The notes beneath the pieces are model-generated. The model saw only the letters and a list, made by a program, of their open reading frames with translations. It had not been told where the DNA came from and searched no databases. The translations under genes were made by a program, and so were the position numbers. DNA of 64,000 nucleotides from Bacillus cabrialesii (lineage in GTDB: Bacteria > Bacillota > Bacilli > Bacillales > Bacillaceae), in NCBI RefSeq assembly GCF_004124315.2, contig NZ_CP096889.1, positions 2,091,001-2,155,000 on the forward strand. The letters run 5' to 3'. Below are positions 1 through 8,623 of the stretch, piece by piece (the stretch's first letter is position 1; each line of letters opens with the position of its first letter).

Positions 1-2
1 AT

Positions 3-569
3 TGGATTGACCACGTCACCTTTTCAGGCCACAGCTATAGCGCAAGCGGAAGTGATTTGGACAAACTCCTGTATATCGGAAAATCAGCAGATTATATCAC
101 GATCAGCAACTCAAAATTCGCGAATCATAAATACGGTTTGATTTTGGGATACCCAGATGATTCGCAGCATCAATATGACGGCTATCCCCACATGACAATC
201 GCCAACAATTATTTTGAGAATTTGTATGTAAGAGGCCCGGGTCTCATGAGATATGGATACTTTCATGTTAAAAACAATTACAGCAACAATTTTAACCAGG
301 CGATTACGATTGCCACAAAAGCAAAAATATATTCCGAATATAATTACTTTGGGAAAGGCAGTGAAAAAGGCGGAATTCTTGATGACAAGGGTACTGGTTA
401 TTTCAAGGATACAGGCAGCTACCCGTCTCTCAACAAGCAAACCTCTCCACTGACATCATGGAATCCCGGATCTAATTACAGCTACCGTGTCCAAACACCG
501 CAATATACAAAAGAATTTGTCACGAAATATGCCGGATCACAAAGTACAACTCTGGTATTTGGCTACTGA
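3..569 (+). CDS. pelB: Pectin lyase PelB, C-terminal part (5' end outside window)
   Basis: Secreted polysaccharide lyase family 1 enzyme that cleaves pectin by beta-elimination in plant cell-wall breakdown. The open frame runs in from the window edge, so the start and signal peptide are missing. About 188 residues remain. The first residues are WIDHVTFSG, the conserved 'WIDH' motif of the PL1 parallel beta-helix, followed by repeated short beta-strand turns (ITISNSKF, MTIANNYF, FHVKNNYS) typical of the helix coils. A strong terminator follows the stop directly. The assignment to PelB rather than Pel rests on my memory of the B. subtilis sequence; the family call is firm. Confidence 0.85.
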   Translation, partial: WIDHVTFSGHSYSASGSDLDKLLYIGKSADYITISNSKFANHKYGLILGYPDDSQHQYDGYPHMTIANNYFENLYVRGPGLMRYGYFHVKNNYSNNFNQAITIATKAKIYSEYNYFGKGSEKGGILDDKGTGYFKDTGSYPSLNKQTSPLTSWNPGSNYSYRVQTPQYTKEFVTKYAGSQSTTLVFGY

Positions 570-572
570 CAC

Positions 573-611
573 AAAAGAGGCTTGCGCAAAAAAAACGCCG
601 AGCCTCTTTTT
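573..611 (+). terminator. Intrinsic terminator of pelB
   Basis: The arms AAAAGAGGCT and AGCCTCTTTTT flank a short loop and end in a T run, 4 bases after the pelB stop. Confidence 0.85.
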
Positions 612-816
612 GTACTTATAGGCTAATTTCAAACGATCTTGTTACATTCCATCAAATCCAAAGACGGTCAAACCATTCTTACCCAAAAGATATTTTCTTT
701 TTCACAATAACTTCTCAACCCGCTTTCTTATTATACCAGTTTATCGCAAGTAAAAAGAATCCATATGACATAGTTTCAAAATAGATGTTTCTTTTTACAT
801 GCCACTTGGTTTTTTG

Positions 817-1590
817 TTATCTATAAACTAGACCGCCATCAGTTAGTATCGCTTGACCGGTAATGTAATCTGAAGCATCTGAAGCTAAGAATGATACCAA
901 ATTAGCGACATCCTCAGGTGTTTGGTATCTTTTAAGGGCTATTTCGGAAGAGAATTTTTCAAAAGCCTCCCCCGGCTGCAAATCATCATTGTGCTTCACC
1001 ATTTCTTCATCAATTCTGTCCCACATTTTCGTTTTTGCGATTCCGGGACAATATGCATTCACTGTTATGTTATGCTTCGCCAGCTCCTTAGCAGCTGAAT
1101 GTGTAAAAGATTTTACCGCATGCTTCGTCGCTGAATAGGCGCCCAGCATTTCAAATGACTCGTGACCCGCTATACTGCATGCGTTAATGATTTTGCCCTT
1201 TGTTTTTTGTTTTATGAACTGGTCAGCGGCTGCTTGAGTGCCAAAGACAACTCCATTCACGTTAACCTGAAACAATCTATTCAGCTGTTCTTCCGTTATC
1301 TCTAAAAATGGCGAAACTGCTTCAATACCCGCATTGTTTACAAAAACATCTAAACAGCCAAACTGCTCTACTGTTTCTTTAACCAAATTGAATTGGTCAA
1401 CACGTTTCGATACATCACCTTTAACCCCAATCACACGAAAGTGTTTCTCTTTGAAAACTGAAACCGTTTCATTCAGCAATGCTTCATTGATATCATGCAG
1501 CACTACATTAAAACCATCTTTACATAACTTCTCTGCAATGCCTCTCCCTAATCCGCCAGCAGAACCCGTAACTATCGCTGTCTTGGACAT
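817..1590 (-). CDS. Short-chain dehydrogenase, acetoin/diacetyl reductase (BudC/ButA) type
   Basis: Classical SDR of about 257 residues, probably NAD(P)H-dependent reduction of diacetyl/acetoin (2,3-butanediol metabolism). Visible motifs: TGSAGGLG (cofactor glycine loop) near residue 8, NNAG, catalytic Ser in ACSIAG, and YSATK (Tyr-x3-Lys). The C-terminal GIAKTKMWDRID and DDASDYITGQ-like ending resemble (S)-acetoin-forming diacetyl reductases. Two in-frame ATGs exist; the second (1590) is chosen because AAAGGAG lies 7 bases before it but only 1 base before the first. The gene is monocistronic and faces pelB tail to tail. Substrate is inferred from family resemblance only. Confidence 0.8.
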   Translation of the reverse strand: MSKTAIVTGSAGGLGRGIAEKLCKDGFNVVLHDINEALLNETVSVFKEKHFRVIGVKGDVSKRVDQFNLVKETVEQFGCLDVFVNNAGIEAVSPFLEITEEQLNRLFQVNVNGVVFGTQAAADQFIKQKTKGKIINACSIAGHESFEMLGAYSATKHAVKSFTHSAAKELAKHNITVNAYCPGIAKTKMWDRIDEEMVKHNDDLQPGEAFEKFSSEIALKRYQTPEDVANLVSFLASDASDYITGQAILTDGGLVYR

Positions 1591-1765
1591 GGACATTCTC
1601 CTTTCGCAATGAGTGATCGTGACTATAAATTTATTTTAACAAATCATTTTTTCTCCGCATCATTTAAACTGCTGATACAAAAGAAAGCTTGGCTCTAATG
1701 TAATATTAATCCCGACTCTAGATACCCCTTCGGCTGTTCATGCTTTTTCATTCTTATCTTTAGAC

Positions 1766-1796
1766 AATAAAAAAAGGCCACATTTAGATCGGCCTT
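1766..1796 (-). terminator. Intrinsic terminator of yoaW
   Basis: On the minus strand AAGGCC and GGCCTT enclose a loop and are followed by TTTTTTT, just beyond the yoaW stop. Confidence 0.8.
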
Positions 1797-1813
1797 ACCA
1801 TTCATACTCTTTA

Positions 1814-2245
1814 TCAATATTCGTATAGATTATCAAACTGATAACCGTATAAACCTTTCACTTTCACTTCTCCGCAGCCCGGATCTTTCGTTAACTCTAA
1901 ATAATGATTTTTGTACGGCATTGCTTCGGCCTGATCAGTCGCGCTGAAATCGTAATGATTGCCTGTGAAATTTTTCTCACTTAGCGTTATTTCATTTCCT
2001 GATAAAGACATGCGAAACATTCTAGCATGAATTGTGCATTCTTCCGCATCATAAATTGTGAATCTGTATCCGAACTGAGACGGAAACCTATATGGATTTG
2101 ATTCATCGTACATCATGAACGTTTTTTGATTTTCTGTCATCGTAAAACTTACTTTTTCTTCATTTTTCACAATAGCCGCTGAAGCATTCCCTGCATGGAT
2201 TGTCACCAAAAACAAAGCTAAGAATAACAGTAAAAACTTCTTCAT
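1814..2245 (-). CDS. yoaW: Putative secreted protein YoaW
   Basis: 143-residue protein with a clear Sec signal peptide (MKKFLLLFLALFLV followed by HAGNASAA, cleavage after the ASA). The mature part is small, acidic and contains two cysteines (AEECTIH and DPGCGEV) that could form a disulfide. Function is unknown. It has a good ribosome binding site (GGGGGAAACGA) and its own terminator, so it is a single-gene unit. The 387 bases upstream of it (2246-2632) hold only its promoter region and the terminator of the next gene. Confidence 0.8.
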   Translation of the reverse strand: MKKFLLLFLALFLVTIHAGNASAAIVKNEEKVSFTMTENQKTFMMYDESNPYRFPSQFGYRFTIYDAEECTIHARMFRMSLSGNEITLSEKNFTGNHYDFSATDQAEAMPYKNHYLELTKDPGCGEVKVKGLYGYQFDNLYEY

Positions 2246-2542
2246 TTCGTTTCCCCCAACCCTTTTTATTTCAATATATTGGAATGCGAAACTTTGATCA
2301 ATATAAACTTTAATAAATAAGTCTTTAGGTGCAGGTCCTGCATCTTGTCATGAAATGACTGAATATCTAATGACTAATCCTTCTGGATGAACAGAATCGT
2401 AATTGAGCTTAGATTCTAATATGATAAAGACGTTCTATTTCTTAATGCCGATCTACTCTAGTTATGATGAAAATTTAGTACATAGATCAATTGGTTGTTT
2501 TGTGCGGTTGATTTCAAATAATCTTATGATGTAAACAACAAA

Positions 2543-2589
2543 TCAAAAAGCAATATACACTCCTTTACACAATTGGGTTTACATTGCTT
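2543..2589 (-). terminator. Terminator of the 34-residue membrane peptide gene
   Basis: AAGCAAT and ATTGCTT arms on the minus strand, followed by TTTTGATTTG; located about 45 bases after the stop of the small gene. Confidence 0.55.
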
Positions 2590-2632
2590 ATTAAATCTTA
2601 ATCCTTTACAGGAATGCAAATGGTTTCTCGCT

Positions 2633-2737
2633 TTACTTTTCAGCTTTGTCCGTAAAATAACTGAACCACATTAAACTTAGAAAACCTGCAGCACCCATGA
2701 TTATAAATATGATATATGCCCATGTAGGTAAATCCAT
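2633..2737 (-). CDS. Small single-span membrane peptide (34 residues)
   Basis: Very short gene: MDLPTWAYIIFIIMGAAGF and then LSLMWFSYFTDKAEK. A strong ribosome binding site (TTAGGAGGGGG) lies 4-9 bases before the ATG, which is the main reason to accept it. The peptide is one hydrophobic helix with a short charged tail, so it probably sits in the membrane. It lies 50 bases downstream of a larger membrane-protein gene on the same strand and may be co-transcribed with it. I do not recognise a family; a regulatory membrane peptide is possible but is inference. Confidence 0.65.
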   Translation of the reverse strand: MDLPTWAYIIFIIMGAAGFLSLMWFSYFTDKAEK

Positions 2738-2787
2738 GCGCTTCCCCCTCCTAAGAAAGAAATAATTTAAAGAATCTTTTATCTTCA

Positions 2788-3084
2788 CTAAAGGTCTTCT
2801 TTCTTTTTTTTGTTCAATTTAATACTTAAAAAAATGTTGATGATTGCAGTTGGGAAATATAAAAATCCTACTCCCAGAATGCCTGAAATTGTACTTAAGC
2901 TTACGATATAACTTTTTGTCATCACTTGACTGTCAATCAATATAAGAAGTGTAATCAATCCTGCTAAAACACCTACAAACCAAGCATTACCAACAGAATA
3001 AGAATCATCCAGCACTCCTAGACATTGCCCCAAGATTGAAATGCCAACAGCGGTCAAACTTGATAAGAAAGTGAGTGCTTTCAT
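2788..3084 (-). CDS. Small integral membrane protein, unknown function
   Basis: 98 residues with three predicted membrane helices (residues about 5-24, 33-52 and 59-87) and a lysine-rich cytoplasmic tail (KLNKKKKEDL). The start is supported by AGGGAGGG just upstream of the ATG. The next gene downstream on the same strand is a 34-residue membrane peptide. No family recognised. Confidence 0.7.
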   Translation of the reverse strand: MKALTFLSSLTAVGISILGQCLGVLDDSYSVGNAWFVGVLAGLITLLILIDSQVMTKSYIVSLSTISGILGVGFLYFPTAIINIFLSIKLNKKKKEDL

Positions 3085-3250
3085 CCTCGCCCTCCCTATT
3101 AAGCCGTTTTCATTTTACGTAATCAAACTGATTGAATATATAAAGATAGGTATAGAAATACGAACGAAAACCTCTATAAATGGTCAATCTGTAATGGTTA
3201 TCATTTCCACACAAACATTTTAAAGCTCATCATAATAAGATGCAAGCAGA

Positions 3251-3281
3251 AAAACCCTACATAACGTATACATAGGGATTT
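3251..3281 (-). terminator. Probable terminator of oxdD
   Basis: Minus-strand hairpin AATCCCTA / TAGGGTTTTT, about 85 bases past the oxdD stop. Confidence 0.5.
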
Positions 3282-3365
3282 AATCATGCTTATCGTATTT
3301 TCATGAATGACGCAGGACCAGGTGCAGTATTTAACCTAATCATAGCGAAGCCGTTGTGTGATCGG

Positions 3366-4547
3366 TTAACTTCTTTGCGTGCCGGGATATTTCACAACAG
3401 GCACTTTCTTCTTGCGCAGAGAATCGAGCATGACTGATCCGGCATTCAAGTTGCTTTGCATTAATTCTTTAGGCGTCAACGCCATCCACTGGTTGAGTGA
3501 TACATCTGCATAGCGGTTACTTTTGAACATCTCTAAAAACCATAGCGTTTCTGTACCCGTGTTTTGTATATAGTGTCCGGCATTAGAAGGCACGTATCCA
3601 ACGTCGCCTGCTCTATAATCAAATGTGCGGGCAGTCCCATTCCCGATAAACACTGTCATTCGTCCCTGTCCTGTTAGATAATACTGCCACTCGTCGCTGT
3701 TGGGATGCCAATGTAGCTCCCTCATCGCGCCAGGCTCAATCTGAACAAGTGCTGCCGCTATGTTTTTTGAAATCGGAAAGTTAGAAGAATCCACAATTCG
3801 GACGCTCCCCCCTGGCGTTTGAATTGGGGTTTGATTCAGCAACTCATATTTGAAGGTCAAGGGGACTTTTCCGTAAGGTGACTGAATGTCTTCACTGGCG
3901 ACTGATCCCGGCACATTCCCTTGATAGATATAGACTTGTTCTGAAGGAAGAGAGTGAAAAGCATTCTCTGGGACACCAAAATTTGCAGACAGAACATCTT
4001 TGGGTGTGTGTGCAAGCCAATCTGAAATGGTTAACGTTGAAAACTCAGAAAAATTCCCATCATCGAAGACGAGCAGAAATTCGCAATGTTCCAATCCTTG
4101 AATCGAATGCGGAACCCCTGCGGGAAAGTACCAAAGATCGCCTGGACCAATATCAGCAATGAAATTTCGTCCCTCTGGGTCGACAGCGGTGATACGGGCC
4201 CGTCCTAAAAGCATATAAGCCCATTCCGCTTGTTTATGCCAATGAAGTTCACGTACTCCTCCCGCAGTTAGGCTCATATTTACTCCTGCAATGGCGGTCG
4301 AAACCGGCAGCTGCCTGACGGTGATTTCACGCGACCAGCCGCCGTGATCTAATTTCATGGGAGCATCTGAGAATGAAAATCTCAAGTTAGGAATCATACC
4401 TTCATCTGTAACAGGCGGAACAAGTATATTCGGATTTTGAATATCCCGCATCAGATTTCGCGGACCCGCATCAATCGCTCCGGCTCCATCACTTCGAATA
4501 GGCTGCGGCACGTTTCTGTCTTCACGTTTGATTGGTTGTTTTTCCAA
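3366..4547 (-). CDS. oxdD: Oxalate decarboxylase OxdD (bicupin, spore coat)
   Basis: Mn-dependent bicupin converting oxalate to formate and CO2; in B. subtilis OxdD is an interior spore-coat component. Two cupin domains are visible, each with the metal motif: ELHWHKQAEWAY in the N-terminal cupin and ELHWHPNSDEWQYYLTGQG in the C-terminal one. An upstream ATG at 4562 would give MRCLLLEKQ, but it overlaps the only Shine-Dalgarno-like sequence (AGGTG). I therefore prefer a TTG at 4547, 7 bases after that AGGTG, giving about 393 residues, close to the known 392. The start remains uncertain by a few codons. Monocistronic. Confidence 0.9.
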   Translation of the reverse strand: MEKQPIKREDRNVPQPIRSDGAGAIDAGPRNLMRDIQNPNILVPPVTDEGMIPNLRFSFSDAPMKLDHGGWSREITVRQLPVSTAIAGVNMSLTAGGVRELHWHKQAEWAYMLLGRARITAVDPEGRNFIADIGPGDLWYFPAGVPHSIQGLEHCEFLLVFDDGNFSEFSTLTISDWLAHTPKDVLSANFGVPENAFHSLPSEQVYIYQGNVPGSVASEDIQSPYGKVPLTFKYELLNQTPIQTPGGSVRIVDSSNFPISKNIAAALVQIEPGAMRELHWHPNSDEWQYYLTGQGRMTVFIGNGTARTFDYRAGDVGYVPSNAGHYIQNTGTETLWFLEMFKSNRYADVSLNQWMALTPKELMQSNLNAGSVMLDSLRKKKVPVVKYPGTQRS

Positions 4548-4631
4548 CAGTAAGCACCTCATTTAAAAAATTACAGGTTTTAATTCCAGCCTATGCAAGG
4601 CTTCATTTTGCTGTGCCTAGAGATTCGCAAA

Positions 4632-4657
4632 TAAAAAGTGACCACTAATGTGATCAC
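4632..4657 (-). terminator. Terminator downstream of the 160-residue membrane-anchored protein gene
   Basis: Minus-strand GTGATCAC-loop-GTGGTCAC (one G-T wobble) followed by TTTTTATTT. Confidence 0.7.
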
Positions 4658-4673
4658 CTACTCATCAACTGAA

Positions 4674-5156
4674 CTATCTTTTATACCACGGCTTCTTATG
4701 TAATTTGATTTCTTCTGTCTGTTTTTTTCCGCCTGTCTTCCACTCCACTTTCACTAAGACATCATGCCCTATCACTTCATCCTCAGGCATATAATCAAAG
4801 GTGGCGATGTGGTCTTCCATGTATCCTCCACCTGGCATTTCTTCACCAGTATACTCTGATAAATCATAATTTTCCCTGTCATCATACTTTTTACCATCTA
4901 TGTACAAGATGATTTTTGAAACAATAGTCTTTTTTTCGTCCTTCTTACTCCCCTGCCAATACAAATTCAAAAAGTAATTAGGTCCAATTGAAGTTTTTCC
5001 TGATTTTTCAAGGTTGGAAACCCATAATCCGCTTTCCCCGCTGCCCTCATATTTCACTTTCTTTCCTGACACCATGACAAAGATTGATACGATGCCTATC
5101 ATCAAAAATGCAGCAATCACCAATAGCCATTTTTTCATGTTGTTCTTTTTTCTCAT
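4674..5156 (-). CDS. Membrane-anchored protein of unknown function
   Basis: About 160 residues: a basic N-terminus (MRKKNNMKK), one membrane helix (WLLVIAAFLMIGIVSIFVMV) and an extracytoplasmic domain rich in charged and aromatic residues that ends in KPWYKR. The ATG at 5156 is preferred over a GTG four codons upstream because AGTGAGGA precedes it at the right distance. The position between oxdD and a Rap-Phr pair is compatible with the B. subtilis gene yoaO, but I cannot confirm this from sequence. No enzymatic motif seen. Confidence 0.65.
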   Translation of the reverse strand: MRKKNNMKKWLLVIAAFLMIGIVSIFVMVSGKKVKYEGSGESGLWVSNLEKSGKTSIGPNYFLNLYWQGSKKDEKKTIVSKIILYIDGKKYDDRENYDLSEYTGEEMPGGGYMEDHIATFDYMPEDEVIGHDVLVKVEWKTGGKKQTEEIKLHKKPWYKR

Positions 5157-5359
5157 GTTTTTCCTCACTTCCCTTTTTCATATAGTAGGAAAATGGGTTC
5201 AAAATGTTACTGAAAAGAAAATAAAAAAGAGCCAGTGATATACAGATAGCTGCTCAAAATTTTGAACTTATATTAAAGCGTTACAGGGACAAAACTGACC
5301 TGCTCTTATTTACATTTTTTGTTTCATTGAGTCAATAACCTCCAAAATGATTACATTCT

Positions 5360-5388
5360 TTAACAAAAATCCCTATGATTATGATAAT
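5360..5388 (+). promoter_or_regulatory. Sigma-A-like promoter of rapK-phrK
   Basis: TTAACA (5360-5365), a 17-base spacer and GATAAT (5383-5388), 44 bases before the rap start. Confidence 0.5.
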
Positions 5389-5431
5389 ATCTTTATGAGA
5401 TATTTCCGAATGTTAAGAAAGAGGGGTTTAG

Positions 5432-6547
5432 ATGAGCAAGATTGCTTCAGAAGTTGTTGCTACTGCGCTTAATGATTGGTACATAGCTATAAAGAAACAG
5501 AAAGTTAATGAATCAGCCAAGTATTACTCAGAAATAAAAAAACAATTTGATGATATGGAAGAAGATCAGGAGGTTCTCGCCTATTACAGTTTATTAGAAG
5601 AAAGACATAAAATGCTGTTACACTCATCACGAGGAGAACCGCTACAAAAGCACACTTACTTTACTGATGATAATCAAACCTTTATTAAGAAAACCAACGA
5701 CAAGTTGGAATACAATTTTTATTTATTTGAAGCCATGTACGAAGCATATAACAAAAATTTCGATCGTGCGATTAATTTATACGGGTTAGCAGAGAAAAAA
5801 CTTGCAGAAATTCCAGATGAGATCGAAGCAGCAGAATTTTACTCCAAAGTCTCCTACCTTTACACTCTCGTTAAACAAAGTGTTGTATCGCAACACTACA
5901 TAAAAAATGCCATCGCTATATATAAGCGATACCCCGATTACAAGTGCAAGCTGGCTGCATCATTAATGATTGCAGCAGCAAACTATGCTGATATTAGACG
6001 ATTTGAAGAGTCAGAAGAATATTATCTTGAGGCAATAAACATTGCCAATGAAGTAAAAGATGAATTTTTGGAAGCACAGTTATATCACAATCTCAGCATC
6101 GTTTATTCTGGCTGGAACAAATCCAATAAGTGTATAGAGTCTCTTGAAAAGGCTTTAGAAGAGGAATCTTGGGCAGATTCAATTTATTATATCCATTCAA
6201 TATTCATGATGATTAAAGAACTATTTAAAATTGACGAAAAAGCGAAAGCTATTCATTTTTACAATAAAGCACAGGAAAGACTCATTTCAATGGAGAATAA
6301 TATATATGAAGCCAAAATCAGCATCTTGTACAACCTTTACTGCGGTGAATTAAAAAACAACTTTAAAAATTGCATTAATCATATTGAATGTTTGAAACAA
6401 CATAATGACCTTGAAAGTGTTGATGAATTAGCTTACTTAGCCGCAAAAAGATTTGAAACAATAGGTGCTTTTGAAGAGGCTGCAAGCTTTTTCAATGAAA
6501 AAATTTGGGCTGAACAGAAAATGAATCAGGTGGAGGGAATCTTATGA
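5432..6547 (+). CDS. rapK: Rap family response-regulator phosphatase/inhibitor (RapK type)
   Basis: 371-residue Rap protein: an N-terminal three-helix bundle (about 1-70) followed by tetratricopeptide repeats (about 90-360; for example residues starting at AEFYSKVSYLYTLVKQ and AANYADIRRFEESEEY). Rap proteins sequester ComA or dephosphorylate Spo0F, and the cognate Phr peptide binds the TPR pocket and switches them off. The start is supported by AAGAGGGG. Its stop overlaps the start of phr (ATGA), showing translational coupling. RapK is inferred from the ERPVG pentapeptide in the partner; RapK is known to inhibit ComA-dependent transcription. Confidence 0.8.
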   Translation: MSKIASEVVATALNDWYIAIKKQKVNESAKYYSEIKKQFDDMEEDQEVLAYYSLLEERHKMLLHSSRGEPLQKHTYFTDDNQTFIKKTNDKLEYNFYLFEAMYEAYNKNFDRAINLYGLAEKKLAEIPDEIEAAEFYSKVSYLYTLVKQSVVSQHYIKNAIAIYKRYPDYKCKLAASLMIAAANYADIRRFEESEEYYLEAINIANEVKDEFLEAQLYHNLSIVYSGWNKSNKCIESLEKALEEESWADSIYYIHSIFMMIKELFKIDEKAKAIHFYNKAQERLISMENNIYEAKISILYNLYCGELKNNFKNCINHIECLKQHNDLESVDELAYLAAKRFETIGAFEEAASFFNEKIWAEQKMNQVEGIL

Positions 6548-6666
6548 AAAAACTAGTGCTTTGCGTGTCTATTTTAACTGTGATTTTAAGTGGAGTAGCT
6601 TTAACGCAATTAAGTACAGATTCACCATCCAGCATACAAGTCGCTGAAAGGCCGGTCGGAGGGTAA
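6544..6666 (+). CDS. phrK: Phr signalling pro-peptide (PhrK type, ERPVG)
   Basis: 40-residue pre-pro-peptide: basic N-terminus, a hydrophobic export helix (LVLCVSILTVILSGVAL), a pro-region, and a C-terminal SIQVAERPVGG. Phr peptides are exported, cleaved to pentapeptides near the C-terminus, and re-imported by Opp. The expected signal ERPVG equals that reported for PhrK of B. subtilis. One extra glycine follows it, so a C-terminal trimming step or a hexapeptide must be considered. The gene overlaps rapK by 4 bases. Confidence 0.85.
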   Translation: MKKLVLCVSILTVILSGVALTQLSTDSPSSIQVAERPVGG

Positions 6667-6683
6667 GGAGAAATCAAGAATAT

Positions 6684-6715
6684 AGCCCACCTCATGAGAG
6701 TGGGCTTTTTATTTT
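6684..6715 (+). terminator. Terminator of rapK-phrK
   Basis: AGCCCAC-CTCATGAGA-GTGGGCT followed by TTTTATTTT, 18 bases past the phr stop. Confidence 0.85.
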
Positions 6716-6720
6716 GAAAT

Positions 6721-7479
6721 TCAAGCCAATAGTTTATTAAGCAATTTTTCAAATTTATTTACACTCATGATCTCATGAGTCACAAATTTCCCTTCAAAAA
6801 AAACACTAAAAGTCGTCCAAATGGCTGGCGATTTTTGTGCCTCTTCTTTCGATGATAACCGAATCGACTGAAATTGACCCCCTTTCTTTTCAGTCAATTC
6901 CCGCAAATCGTCTAGCACGCCCACTGCAAATGGACACTGAGCTGTATAGTAAATCGTAATCCCCTTTTCATTCACAAAATCACTTTTAACCTGCTGCTTA
7001 AATGCAGGAGAAGTTGCAAGGCCATTCCATGTCAAAGCCATTAATTGAAAATAAGGGCCGGCCTCATCTAGCAAAGTAAACCCCATATGCTCAAAGAAAT
7101 GCTTATTACTTAAATAAGGAAGTTTTTTCTTACCTGCGATATGGACAATCCCATCCATGCCGCGAGCTTTCGCATCTGCTATACATTTGTCCAACAATCG
7201 TTTCGCATGACCCTTATTTTTATATCTGCCAGATACCCAAAGACAATTAATATACATAAAATTAGGTGCATTGATAGGCACCCATGCCTCATCTGCAGGT
7301 AAGTATTCAATAAAGACTTTTGCCCATTCGTTTAAGCGATAGAACACCAAACCTTTATCCATTCGAGCTTTGAGCCATCGCTTCTTTTCATTGACCGCAT
7401 TCTCATACTGTTTTGCACCCAATGCACAGCAAATATGATTGTCTTCAATATTGTCCTTTGTGATTTCAATATAGCTCAT
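6721..7479 (-). CDS. yoaP: GNAT acetyltransferase with C-terminal YoaP domain
   Basis: About 252 residues in two parts. Residues about 1-155 form a GNAT fold, with the acetyl-CoA loop visible as WVSGRYKNKGHAKRLLDKC. Residues about 170-250 (IYYTAQCPFAVGVLDDLREL and onward) form the YoaP-type C-terminal domain, which has a thioredoxin-like start with a single cysteine followed by Pro. The acceptor substrate is unknown. GAGGGGAGAAGAGG precedes the ATG. The gene converges on the rapK-phrK unit. Confidence 0.8.
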   Translation of the reverse strand: MSYIEITKDNIEDNHICCALGAKQYENAVNEKKRWLKARMDKGLVFYRLNEWAKVFIEYLPADEAWVPINAPNFMYINCLWVSGRYKNKGHAKRLLDKCIADAKARGMDGIVHIAGKKKLPYLSNKHFFEHMGFTLLDEAGPYFQLMALTWNGLATSPAFKQQVKSDFVNEKGITIYYTAQCPFAVGVLDDLRELTEKKGGQFQSIRLSSKEEAQKSPAIWTTFSVFFEGKFVTHEIMSVNKFEKLLNKLLA

Positions 7480-7625
7480 ATCCTCTTCTCCCCTCCTTTA
7501 AGATATTACATGGAAATTCAACTCATTTTCGCTGGAACACTTAGCATGACTAATAGAATGAATACCCGTCCCAACTCAAACACTTCTTCTTTCTTTCATT
7601 TTGCCAATTAAATAAATAATCCTTC

Positions 7626-7757
7626 TTACATTCTTATTTTTATCTTGATTCTTTTTTCACCCAAATCAAATCCAAAGCGAGTTCCTCTTGGTATCTCTTC
7701 AAGCAGAATAATATCATCCGTTGCGCCACTCAAACCATCTTTCACACCACCGCATAA
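7626..7757 (-). pseudogene. C-terminal remnant of an unknown protein
   Basis: Minus-strand frame without start reads CGGVKDGLSGATDDI, then ILLEEIPRGTRFGFDLGEKR and IKIKIRM before TAA. The composition and absence of stops suggest a former C-terminus, cut off at the upstream terminator. I do not recognise the family. Confidence 0.4.
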
Positions 7758-7798
7758 AAAAGCCACCAATCATTCAGACAAGGTGATTGGTGGCTTAT
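7756..7798 (-). terminator. Strong minus-strand terminator
   Basis: AGCCACCAATCA / TGATTGGTGGCT, a 12-bp perfect stem followed on the minus strand by TTTTTTATG. It lies about 245 bases after the stop of the membrane-protein gene at 8044 and probably ends that transcript. Confidence 0.8.
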
Positions 7799-8043
7799 TA
7801 AGAATTTTTTTGTAATCGATCATTCAATTTGCTCCTCAAAACAAGTAAACGATTTCTATCCTTCGATTTTTTTGCTCTTTAAGGACGATCACAAACAAAA
7901 CGATTAGTGTAAGGCAGCGAATAGAATATTGTAGAGGAGAGAGCGAATTTGATCCGGTCATAATTGGATAGAAATACCTGAGAAATCATCGGTCTCACCT
8001 ATAATCCCCCATCTATGCCTGAGCCTGGCTCCTCGACATTTCC

Positions 8044-8394
8044 TTATGAAAAATCCTTTTTATATTGGACAGCTAGGTAAATCCCAGCAGCTAAAAATGC
8101 CAGCGCATATTTGTACAGGAAAAAAATGGTCCACATATAATCTTTAGGAAAAATCGTGTCACATAGAATGATTACCACTAGCATATAGGAGCTGCTTTTC
8201 AAATAGATTTTATTTGTCCGTTCGTCTTCTTTCCCAATCTTCTTATAACATACATATACAAAAATCGCACTACCCATCACCAGTAAAAAACCAGCTCCAA
8301 TGAGAATATTCCAATTTCCCGTAGATTGTTCAGCCCAAGACTTTAATGAGGAAAAAATTGCGTTATGAATATCTGAGAAAAACTTATTTATCAT
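8044..8394 (-). CDS. Small membrane protein paired with an XRE regulator
   Basis: About 116 residues with three to four predicted membrane helices (ILIGAGFLLVMGSAIFVYVC, SSYMLVVIILCDTIF, WTIFFLYKYALAFLAAGIYL). The ATG at 8394 is chosen because AAGGGA lies 10 bases upstream; an ATG at 8403 is too close. The start lies inside the end of the preceding regulator gene (11-base overlap), so the two are translationally coupled. Pairs of an XRE regulator and a DUF2178-like or YozG-YoaS-like membrane protein are common in Bacillus; the role is unknown. Confidence 0.7.
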   Translation of the reverse strand: MINKFFSDIHNAIFSSLKSWAEQSTGNWNILIGAGFLLVMGSAIFVYVCYKKIGKEDERTNKIYLKSSSYMLVVIILCDTIFPKDYMWTIFFLYKYALAFLAAGIYLAVQYKKDFS

Positions 8395-8623
8395 TTTGAT
8401 CATTTCCCTTCTCATAAGTAAAAATTTCATTTACATCAGCATTAAAAAATTCGGCAATTCGAAAAGCCAACAGCAGAGTCGGTACATAATTTCCTTTTTC
8501 CATTACAAAGATGGTTTGTTTGGAAACCCCGACTTTCTCTGCTAATTCTTGCTGAGACATTCTGGCAAGTACACGATATTCATAAACCTTATTTGATATC
8601 GAATCACCAAAATCTTTCTTCAT
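8384..8623 (-). CDS. XRE/Cro-CI family transcriptional regulator
   Basis: About 79 residues almost entirely made of one helix-turn-helix domain: VYEYRVLARMSQQELAEKV, then GVSKQTIFVMEKGNYVP and the stabilising helix. This is the short 'YozG/antitoxin-like' type that acts as a dimer on its own promoter. The ATG at 8623 has AGAGGTGA at ideal spacing. Overlaps the downstream membrane-protein gene by 11 bases. It probably controls that pair. Confidence 0.8.
   Translation of the reverse strand: MKKDFGDSISNKVYEYRVLARMSQQELAEKVGVSKQTIFVMEKGNYVPTLLLAFRIAEFFNADVNEIFTYEKGNDQNDK

Larger units (their letters stand above)
7480..8043. other. 564-base gap: gene remnant plus one terminator
   Basis: No intact gene. 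The gap holds a minus-strand coding remnant (7626-7757) and a strong minus-strand terminator (7756-7798). I see nothing else in 7480-7620 or 7800-8043. Confidence 0.6.

Noticed and set aside
3041..3223. 60-codon plus-strand frame overlapping the start of the 98-residue membrane protein gene
   Set aside because: It is antisense to a better-supported gene and has no ribosome site.
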